The notes beneath the pieces were generated by a model that did not search any database, was not told the origin of the DNA, and saw only the letters and a list, made by a program, of their open reading frames with translations. A stretch of 10,348 bases of DNA from JBBTSQ01 sp038078755 (GTDB lineage Bacteria > Patescibacteriota > Minisyncoccia > Phycocordibacterales > JBAYGS01), in NCBI GenBank assembly GCA_038078755.1, contig JBBTSQ010000015.1:1-10348 (forward strand), given 5' to 3'. Shown here one piece after another: positions 6,305 to 10,348 of this stretch. A program made the position numbers and the translations under genes. How positions within the stretch are numbered: position 1 is the stretch's first letter; each line of letters starts with the position of its first letter.

Positions 6305-6565
6305 ATGGCAATTACATCATCAGCAAAAAAGGCCCTCCGCTCAAGCGAAAACAAGCGCGTGGTTAATCTCCGCCGAAAAAATGCAATCGCATCGGTAGTA
6401 AAGCAGGTAAAGAAACTTGTCTCTGAGAAGAAAATGAAAGAAGCAGAGGCACTCCTCCCATCGGCTTTCCAGGCTATCGACAAGGCGGCAGCAATTCATT
6501 TCATCCACAAAAACGCTGCGGCTCGACGGAAGTCACGTCTCGCAGCACTCTTTGCCAAAAAGTAA
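6305..6565 (+). CDS. rpsT: 30S ribosomal protein S20
   Basis: 86 residues, the usual length for S20, a primary binder of 16S rRNA (5' domain and helix 44) in early 30S assembly. The N-terminus MAITSSAKKALRSSENKRV has the S20 signature of an Ala/Ser/Lys-rich helix, followed by RRKNAIASVVKQVKKL. The C-terminal helix has IHKNAAARRKSRLAALFAKK, the conserved R-K-S-R-L segment. The protein is very basic. The frame is open 13 codons further upstream, but that part overlaps the promoter and is not S20-like. There is no Shine-Dalgarno sequence, and the promoter is so close that the mRNA is nearly leaderless. It is a single-gene unit closed by the hairpin at 6569-6608. Confidence 0.96.
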   Translation: MAITSSAKKALRSSENKRVVNLRRKNAIASVVKQVKKLVSEKKMKEAEALLPSAFQAIDKAAAIHFIHKNAAARRKSRLAALFAKK

Positions 6566-6568
6566 CTC

Positions 6569-6608
6569 TTAAAAAACAATCTCAGCTATAGCTGAGATTG
6601 TTTTTTAA
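6569..6608. terminator. bidirectional terminator between rpsT and rsmC
   Basis: An 18-bp stem (6569-6586 with 6591-6608) with a TATA loop and A6/T6 flanks forming its base. It lies just after rpsT and downstream of the convergent rsmC, so it can end both transcripts. Confidence 0.9.
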
Positions 6609-6640
6609 TATTACCTATTCTTGAATCTTAAATCTAAATT

Positions 6641-7690
6641 CTATCTTATGCTTTCCAGTATTTTAAACTGTGGATTTTCAACGACGATTCGGCAATTTCC
6701 AAAAACTTCTGTGAGGATTTTCTGATACGGGAGAAAGGCGTTGGCGACAATCAGTACTGTTCCGCCTGGCTTGAGGAATCGTGGAGCTTCTTTGAAAAAA
6801 GTGTGTGTGACATCATACGCGGTTTCGTAGCCGTCGTGAAATGGGGGATTTGAAATGATCAGATCGTAGGATTCGGTGATGTGTGAAAATATGTCAGATA
6901 CGAATACGCGAGCGTTTGAAAGAGTATTATGCTTGATTGTTTCTTTGGCACTTGCGATTGCCAACATACTGCTGTCTGTCATATCTACATTTGCCTCCGG
7001 ATACATCTTTGCCACCATTGTGCCAATGATCCCCGAGCCACAGCCAAAGTCGAGCACTTTTCCTGACACCGAACTGGGTAAGTGTTCAAGTAGTAGTCGA
7101 GTGCCTCCATCTAATTCGCCTAAAGAAAACACGCCGGGGAGAGAGCGGGTGGTAAGTGAGATATTGCCAATAACAACTGACGGCTCGGTGTATTCTGGTT
7201 GGAAAGAAGCCGGTGTCTTTTCAAGATGGGCCACAATAATCTCGGAATGTTTGCCTGGTTCTTTCCACACAATCTTTCCGATATGTTTTTCTAAAACATC
7301 ACGTGCCGATTTGATACCCGCCTTTTTTTCTCCCACGAGTGCCACGGTGCCATTTTGAGTAGTATGGGCAGAGGCAAGGGCGAGTGTATAGGCAACAAGC
7401 TCGCGACTTTTTGGGAGGAAGATAATAATGAGGTCGTAAGTTGTATTTTGGGCAATCACTGCTCCGCAGGTCAATTTTTCTGCAGAAAAATTGACCTGCT
7501 TTGCGACCGCGACTTTTTCTCGATGTGCGCTGTACTCAAAATCAAAAAAAGACCAGTCGGTATTTGACGATTCTGTCGGGAGGAGTGAGAGCAATTTAGA
7601 ATCAGGCGCGTTGATCACCAGCGCTTTTTTTGAAGTAAAGCGAGCGAGATGTTTGAGGAGGAGTTCGGTGGGGAGGGAGAGAGTGTTCAT
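6641..7690 (-). CDS. rsmC: 16S rRNA m2G1207 methyltransferase RsmC-like
   Basis: 349 residues, the normal RsmC length. RsmC uses S-adenosylmethionine to methylate N2 of G1207 in 16S rRNA within the 30S subunit. The C-terminal half is the catalytic domain: LPGVFSLGELDGGTRLLL (184-201), SAM-binding motif I DFGCGSG (214-220), catalytic NPPFHDG (281-287), and GGTVLIVANAFLPY (309-322), all closely matching RsmC. The N-terminal half is the degenerate methyltransferase domain typical of the family; it lacks a SAM motif and would help fold and position the enzyme. Residues 64-75 are encoded by a perfect 34-bp palindrome (7466-7499). The start ATG at 7690 is supported by TGCTATACT ending seven bases before it, which implies a leaderless mRNA. 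RsmG or RlmG-type relatives are less likely given the NPPFHDG context. Confidence 0.93.
   Translation of the reverse strand: MNTLSLPTELLLKHLARFTSKKALVINAPDSKLLSLLPTESSNTDWSFFDFEYSAHREKVAVAKQVNFSAEKLTCGAVIAQNTTYDLIIIFLPKSRELVAYTLALASAHTTQNGTVALVGEKKAGIKSARDVLEKHIGKIVWKEPGKHSEIIVAHLEKTPASFQPEYTEPSVVIGNISLTTRSLPGVFSLGELDGGTRLLLEHLPSSVSGKVLDFGCGSGIIGTMVAKMYPEANVDMTDSSMLAIASAKETIKHNTLSNARVFVSDIFSHITESYDLIISNPPFHDGYETAYDVTHTFFKEAPRFLKPGGTVLIVANAFLPYQKILTEVFGNCRIVVENPQFKILESIR
7466..7499. repeat. perfect 34-bp palindrome inside rsmC
   Basis: Two 17-base halves meet at a central CTGCAG, with GCAGG and CCTGC at the ends and no mismatch or loop. It lies in the coding frame of rsmC's N-terminal domain and is translated without interruption. 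Confidence 0.9.
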
Positions 7691-7696
7691 TTGGCG

Positions 7697-7705
7697 AGTA
7701 TAGCA
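7697..7705 (-). promoter_or_regulatory. extended -10 of rsmC, leaderless position
   Basis: TGC plus TATACT on the minus strand, then CGCCAA and the ATG at 7690. No good -35 is seen. The expected transcription start falls on the A of the start codon. Confidence 0.6.
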
Positions 7706-7817
7706 TCAGAGAATTTTTTCTGCATCAGTGATATGTCTCGGTTGGACCATGAGTACATGTATCGCCCGCGACTTTTGCTTGGTCGTCACTCAGCAAAGTC
7801 TGGGCACCAGCTCACCC

Positions 7818-7837
7818 ATTTTTCCTGCTGGAAAAAT
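7818..7837. repeat. short hairpin ATTTTTCC/GGAAAAAT
   Basis: An 8-bp perfect stem with a TGCT loop in the non-coding stretch between rsmC and the tRNA. GCTGGAAA at 7827-7834 also matches the tRNA's anticodon-stem/variable-loop sequence in the inverted orientation. Confidence 0.5.
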
Positions 7838-7848
7838 ATGGTTCCGCT

Positions 7849-7900
7849 GTTCGATTCCAACACGCAGGCAAAGCAGTTTGCCTGCTCGAGAGCACAAAAA
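7849..7900 (+). repeat. inverted, interrupted copy of the tRNA-Arg 3' end
   Basis: The plus strand carries GTTCGATTCCAAC (7849-7861), then 25 bases, then CGAGAGCACAAAAA (7887-7900). In the tRNA, on the minus strand, these two words are directly joined: the 3' part of the T-arm, then the acceptor 3' strand, discriminator and trailer. The copy is tail-to-tail with the tRNA and split by the palindrome at 7864-7885. Confidence 0.75.
7864..7885. repeat. GCAGG-bounded palindrome splitting the tRNA copy
   Basis: GCAGGCAAA (7864-7872) pairs with TTTGCCTGC (7877-7885) across a GCAG loop. Its ends resemble those of the palindrome in rsmC (7466-7499). Confidence 0.75.
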
Positions 7901-7924
7901 GTACTTCGTATTTTTGTGCTCTCG
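7887..7924 (-). terminator. tRNA trailer hairpin overlapping the acceptor end
   Basis: A 14-bp stem (7887-7900 with 7911-7924) around a ten-base loop that can form a further TAC/GTA pair. One arm is the 3' acceptor strand of the tRNA plus its trailer. On the minus-strand transcript the other arm contains TTTTT, so it may end transcription, but it would also compete with acceptor-stem pairing. Confidence 0.5.
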
Positions 7925-7988
7925 GTTGGAATCGAACCAACATTTCCAGCTTCGCAGGCCAGTGTCCTATCCATTGAACGACGAGAGC
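7917..7988 (-). tRNA. tRNA-Arg, anticodon GCG
   Basis: A 72-nt cloverleaf on the minus strand. Acceptor GCTCTCG/CGAGAGC (7 bp); T8; D-stem GTTC/GGAC with loop AATGGATA; anticodon stem CTGGC/GCTGG (with two G-T pairs) around loop CTGCGAA; four-base variable loop AAAT; T-stem GTTGG/CCAAC with loop TTCGATT; discriminator A. Anticodon 34-36 is GCG, reading CGC (and CGU by wobble), with the arginine identity base C35. The CCA end is not encoded. No clear promoter was found; it may be read through from the two-gene unit upstream, whose end lies 97 bases away without a terminator between. Confidence 0.92.
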
Positions 7989-7999
7989 AATATGGGCAA

Positions 8000-8029
8000 A
8001 ATTTCTAAGTTCTAGTACCTAATTTCTAA
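8000..8029. repeat. AATTTCTAA direct repeat
   Basis: AATTTCTAA occurs at 8000-8008 and again at 8021-8029 in the gap between the membrane-protein gene and the tRNA. This gap (7989-8085) shows no terminator. Confidence 0.4.
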
Positions 8030-8085
8030 TGGGGAGGAAGATGGAAAATAGATCTAGAAACGCGATTCACCATAGCATACAAACA

Positions 8086-8538
8086 TCAAAAACCCAAGTA
8101 TTCAAACAGGGTTTCAAATGGTGATCGGTGTAGTGGCGATTCGGGGAGATGCGGAGCCAGAGTTTCTCGCACGGCGTCTACTCCTACTATATCGATCGCG
8201 ATAGCGATGGTCGAAAACATCAATTTGTCCGCGTGGATCAGTAAAATCTCTTTCTCTTCATCTATCCAAAAATTGGTCACTCGCTCAAAGGGATAGGCGG
8301 TGGTCCCGACCACAATACTACTGTCGGTAATCTTGCACTGAATCTCTCGAGGCTCCCGTTTGGAATAAAAAAGTAATGTGGCGATGGCAATCAAGATCAG
8401 TATGGCAAAAAGGGTGTTGTGTGAAAGTATGGCACTCACTGCCCCAGAAATAGCGATAATGCCGACTGCCCAAAACCAGTCTTTTCGACGGTCTTTTTTA
8501 GGATATTCAAGCGCGGTCCATGCGAGGAGGGTGGCCAT
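8086..8538 (-). CDS. small membrane protein with a cytoplasmic beta-rich domain
   Basis: 150 residues of unknown function. A short N-terminal stretch (MATLLAWTALEYPKKDRRKDW) is followed by two hydrophobic segments at about 22-40 and 42-58 that form a hairpin. After KREPRE comes a soluble domain (65-150) with alternating strands (IQCKITDSSIVVGTTAYPFERVTNFWI). This pattern recalls PH-like domains of small bacterial membrane proteins, but no defining motif is present, so I leave it unnamed. The ATG at 8538 follows the VKOR stop codon after a single base (TAG-T-ATG), with no Shine-Dalgarno sequence, so translation probably depends on termination of the upstream gene. The tight coupling suggests the two products work together or need matched amounts. 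No terminator is visible after the stop. Confidence 0.8.
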   Translation of the reverse strand: MATLLAWTALEYPKKDRRKDWFWAVGIIAISGAVSAILSHNTLFAILILIAIATLLFYSKREPREIQCKITDSSIVVGTTAYPFERVTNFWIDEEKEILLIHADKLMFSTIAIAIDIVGVDAVRETLAPHLPESPLHRSPFETLFEYLGF

Positions 8539-8539
8539 A

Positions 8540-8962
8540 CTATTGAGTGAGAATAATAGTCAAAATAGTAAAAATAGCGGTGGAGCAGGTGGCGGAAAGC
8601 AAACACCAACTGCAAAATTCTTTCAAAATAACCATCTGGATGGCGGTCAGTGCCAGAGAAAATCCGAAACCGATAGTGGTCACAATATAGAGAGCGAGCG
8701 AGATGGTAGGGGACGCAAGTGGTGGATAGAGAGCGATCGCGCCATAGCTTGCGGTGATCAGGGTGTAGTAGAGCATGCCGACGACTTCGAGGGGGATGCC
8801 GAACAGCTTGCTGTATGCGCTATGCACCACTTTTTCGCAATTAAAATCGAGCGGGCAGACCAATGGCTTCGGCTGTTTTTTCTCTTGGTGAATATGGTAG
8901 GAAAGCCAAAAGCCGAAAATACCAAGAATCGAAATCAAGCCGTATGCGTATGTTTCAAGCAT
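8540..8962 (-). CDS. vitamin K epoxide reductase (VKOR) family thiol oxidase
   Basis: 140-residue four-helix membrane enzyme that, in bacteria, reoxidises a DsbA-like or thioredoxin-like partner by passing electrons to quinone, so driving disulfide formation outside the cytoplasm. Membrane segments lie at about 4-24, 57-78, 85-112 and 119-138. The loop cysteine pair is C36 and C42 (CPLDFNC), followed by the conserved serine S48 in VVHSAYSKLFGIPL. The quinone-side redox centre is C117-S-W-C120 (FCSWCLLSA). There is no fused thioredoxin domain, so a separate partner must be encoded elsewhere. The ATG at 8962 is chosen over the upstream start at 8998 because TGCTATACT ends seven bases before it and the first helix then starts normally. 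It is the first gene of a two-gene unit with the membrane protein at 8086-8538. Confidence 0.93.
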   Translation of the reverse strand: MLETYAYGLISILGIFGFWLSYHIHQEKKQPKPLVCPLDFNCEKVVHSAYSKLFGIPLEVVGMLYYTLITASYGAIALYPPLASPTISLALYIVTTIGFGFSLALTAIQMVILKEFCSWCLLSATCSTAIFTILTIILTQ

Positions 8963-8968
8963 GGCTAT

Positions 8969-8977
8969 AGTATAGCA
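8969..8977 (-). promoter_or_regulatory. extended -10 of the VKOR unit, leaderless position
   Basis: TGCTATACT on the minus strand, then ATAGCC and the ATG at 8962: the same box and spacing as rsmC. A weak GTGACC at 8993-8998 would be the -35 with an 18-bp spacer. Confidence 0.6.
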
Positions 8978-8998
8978 AACAAAAATGATATGGGTCAC

Positions 8999-9106
8999 TA
9001 CCCCACACTATTTTTTAAATCGACGATCTTTTAAATTATCTTTTTAAATCATTTTCTCAAGGTAATAGCGTCTACCAATTGATTTTCAAACAGAGGGGTA
9101 TAGAAA
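8999..9106. other. AT-rich intergenic stretch upstream of VKOR
   Basis: TTTTAAAT occurs three times (9013-9020, 9029-9036, 9042-9049) upstream of the VKOR promoter. It could be an A/T-rich promoter-boosting (UP-like) region, but the spacing is irregular. No gene is seen. Confidence 0.3.
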
Positions 9107-9133
9107 ATCCCCCACCGACTCTTGGTGGGGGAT
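9107..9133 (-). terminator. terminator of the MazG-like gene
   Basis: A 10-bp stem ATCCCCCACC/GGTGGGGGAT (9107-9116 with 9124-9133), followed on the minus strand by TTTTCT. It begins about six bases after the stop codon at 9140-9142. Confidence 0.85.
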
Positions 9134-9139
9134 GTAGGG

Positions 9140-9442
9140 TCACTCTAAAATGAGCACAATTCGTTTTTTGAAAGCGCCCCTTTTGCGAGCTTTCTTTTTT
9201 CGCAGATGCTCAAGTTTTTTGGGAGACAGCCTGTGTATCCGACTTAAGGCGTGGACAACTTCCATGATGTCCGCAAGCTCCTCGGGACTGGGATTGTCCA
9301 GGTATTCATGGACTTCCTCTTTCAGTTTGGCTTGAAGTAGCGCCCAAAGCTCCGTTTTTGACGCAGTGCGGGTGATAATCGTTTCGCCTTTTGCCTTGGC
9401 AATGCGAGGGATATTGTCACGGATCAGTTTTTTATTGGGCAT
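9140..9442 (-). CDS. MazG-superfamily nucleotide pyrophosphohydrolase (COG4997 type)
   Basis: 100 residues of an all-alpha NTP pyrophosphatase of the house-cleaning type, which hydrolyses non-canonical or excess nucleoside triphosphates to monophosphates. The N-terminus KLIRDNIPRIAKAKGE is the family signature. The magnesium-binding acids are E43-x-x-E46 (KLKEEVHEYLD) and E55-x-x-D58 (PEELADIMEVVHAL). The C-terminus KKARKRGAFKKRIVLI matches the usual K-x-R-G-x-F-x-x-R-I ending. It is full length for the family. This is the only gene here with a textbook ribosome binding site (AAAGGAGG, four bases before the ATG), in contrast to the leaderless genes beside it. It forms a single-gene unit with its own terminator. 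The precise nucleotide substrate cannot be read from the sequence. Confidence 0.9.
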   Translation of the reverse strand: MPNKKLIRDNIPRIAKAKGETIITRTASKTELWALLQAKLKEEVHEYLDNPSPEELADIMEVVHALSRIHRLSPKKLEHLRKKKARKRGAFKKRIVLILE

Positions 9443-9446
9443 GGAC

Positions 9447-9454
9447 CCTCCTTT
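9447..9454 (-). promoter_or_regulatory. strong Shine-Dalgarno sequence
   Basis: AAAGGAGG on the minus strand, four bases before the ATG at 9442. It is the only perfect ribosome binding site in the window and fixes the start of the MazG-like gene. Confidence 0.9.
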
Positions 9455-9539
9455 GTTCTATTCTATACGAATGGTACACCGAAAGGGGGATTTTGCAAGA
9501 AATCTTGAATAAGAAAAAAGCTGGGTATACTGACACGTT

Positions 9540-10196
9540 TTATTTTTTGTCCCAGTATTTTTTTAATTTATGTGTGACCTCGATTGATTCAAAAATAGCA
9601 AATATAAGTACCCACCAGAATACAAATGCTTTTAGGCAAGTGGTTAGGACATCAGACTGTAGTGGGTATATTGAGTACGTTGATTCCCCAGGGTCAGTAC
9701 CCATACTTGCTGTACCACCAATCTGACCTTCATGGGTACGACTTAGTACGACTGGAATATATGTGGGATATCTGTAAATTACAGTGCTAGAGGAGAAAGA
9801 TGTGTTTGGTCTATTTACAAAACTACCACACTTAGTTGCATTTATGGGTACGTATACCAATTTTTGATGACTATAATCTGAAAAATTAACATCTATTTGC
9901 ATAGATCCTACCTCAAGGTCTTGTGCGTAAGGTAGTGCTATTTGAATACCGTTTACATACACTTTATTTTTATTTGTTACGCAAACCTTTTCTCCATTTG
10001 GTTGTATTGGTCCGTCTAGCCAAATCTCACTAAATTTAGTAAGAAAGGGGGCTTCTGATATGGTCTCGGGCGTTGTTGTCCCTGCGGGGAATAGACCTTT
10101 ATTATAGATTTTAGAAAAAGAGGATTGTATTAAAAAGTGGCCAATGATTATTGGTGGAATAAAAAAGATAATAATCCATATCAAGACTTTGTTCAT
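9540..10196 (-). CDS. two-TM surface-exposed hypothetical protein
   Basis: 218 residues. An N-terminal hydrophobic segment (4-23, VLIWIIIFFIPPIIIGHFLI) and a C-terminal one (about 183-204, LKAFVFWWVLIFAIF) enclose a hydrophilic domain of roughly 160 residues. That domain is rich in T, S, P, N and Y, with a T-P-E-T linker near 40-46, and most likely lies outside the cell. It contains C72 and C123, which could form a disulfide. The basic tail (HKLKKYWDKK) would be cytoplasmic. I recognise no family. The gene is more AT-rich than its neighbours. The start at 10196 is supported by a good promoter whose -10 ends eight bases before it. However, the same frame stays open to the right window edge, so a longer protein running off the window cannot be excluded. 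No clear terminator follows the stop. Confidence 0.75.
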   Translation of the reverse strand: MNKVLIWIIIFFIPPIIIGHFLIQSSFSKIYNKGLFPAGTTTPETISEAPFLTKFSEIWLDGPIQPNGEKVCVTNKNKVYVNGIQIALPYAQDLEVGSMQIDVNFSDYSHQKLVYVPINATKCGSFVNRPNTSFSSSTVIYRYPTYIPVVLSRTHEGQIGGTASMGTDPGESTYSIYPLQSDVLTTCLKAFVFWWVLIFAIFESIEVTHKLKKYWDKK

Positions 10197-10203
10197 ATGG
10201 AGT

Positions 10204-10232
10204 ATTGTATCACTAATTATAATATCAGTCAA
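10204..10232 (-). promoter_or_regulatory. sigma70-type promoter, leaderless position
   Basis: TTGACT (10227-10232), exactly 17 bp, then TACAAT (10204-10209) preceded by TGA. The -10 ends eight bases before the ATG at 10196. The TTG of the -35 is also the first possible start codon of the longer reading, which argues against that start. Confidence 0.65.
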
Positions 10233-10348
10233 TTTTTTGCAGAAAATGTGATCAGCAATGTTTATTAAATATGCTATATAGAAGAAGGGTGACTGACCAT
10301 ATTTTTCTATTTCCCTATTTCGATTTATGGATCTGAAAGACCATTTTA
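10233..10348. other. right-edge region, no assigned gene
   Basis: AT-rich. The minus-strand frame in phase with the gene at 9540-10196 has no stop here and no start codon other than TTG at 10232. Nothing else is recognisable. Confidence 0.3.

Noticed and set aside
6876..7358. 160-residue forward open frame
   Set aside because: It is the antisense shadow of rsmC, whose motifs are unambiguous.
7802..7885. A second complete tRNA on the plus strand
   Set aside because: GTTCGATTCCAAC looks like a T-arm, but the preceding bases cannot form the T-stem and no D-arm or acceptor pairing is found; it is only a partial inverted copy.
7649..8008. 119-residue forward open frame across the tRNA
   Set aside because: It runs through the start of rsmC, hairpins and the tRNA, so it is not a plausible gene.
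8378..9034. 218-residue forward open frame
   Set aside because: It is antisense to both the VKOR gene and its partner.
1..10348. CRISPR array, transposon or prophage genes
   Set aside because: No regularly spaced repeats, transposase, integrase or phage protein motifs are present on either strand.

Overview
The window looks like a piece of a small, reduced bacterial genome of the Candidate Phyla Radiation (Patescibacteria, Parcubacteria-like). This is an inference from several traits: a Mur ligase with almost no N-terminal UDP-binding domain, a formamidopyrimidine-DNA glycosylase with an enlarged loop, a free-standing VKOR, short single-gene transcription units each closed by its own hairpin terminator, and a general lack of Shine-Dalgarno sequences. 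TGA is used as a stop (ends of the genes at 8086 and 9140), so this is the standard bacterial code and not the TGA=Gly code of Gracilibacteria/SR1.

Layout. 1-183: an unassigned 3' end and a strong bidirectional terminator. 184-1149 (-): mutM. 1319-2365 (+): an unrecognised helical protein. 2495-2755 (+): a small acidic protein. 2826-4124 (-): a MurE-like ligase. 4255-5280 (+): a metallo-beta-lactamase-fold hydrolase. 5336-5905 (-): ruvA. 5906-6304: a 400-base intergenic stretch full of hairpins and repeats. 6305-6565 (+): rpsT. 6641-7690 (-): rsmC. 7691-7916: nested inverted repeats, including an inverted partial copy of the neighbouring tRNA. 7917-7988 (-): tRNA-Arg(GCG). 8086-8538 and 8540-8962 (-): a two-gene unit of a membrane protein and VKOR. 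9140-9442 (-): a MazG-type pyrophosphatase. 9540-10196 (-): a two-TM surface protein, AT-rich relative to the rest.

How the genes relate. Most are independent housekeeping functions: base-excision repair (mutM), Holliday-junction processing (ruvA), nucleotide-pool cleaning (MazG-like), ribosome assembly and modification (rpsT, rsmC, tRNA-Arg) and the cell wall (Mur ligase). VKOR and its tightly coupled membrane partner suggest oxidative folding at the envelope. The last gene encodes a surface protein whose external domain has two cysteines and could be a client. There is no defence island, CRISPR array, transposase or integrase.

The unusual signals are non-coding or regulatory. (1) An inverted copy of the tRNA-Arg 3' end, split by a short palindrome. 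(2) Extended -10 boxes that end six or seven bases before the start codon of several genes, implying leaderless mRNAs. (3) A perfect 34-bp palindrome inside rsmC. (4) A hairpin-rich element upstream of ruvA that shares words with the region upstream of mutM. (5) A 20-bp-stem inverted repeat without a U-tract between ruvA and rpsT.
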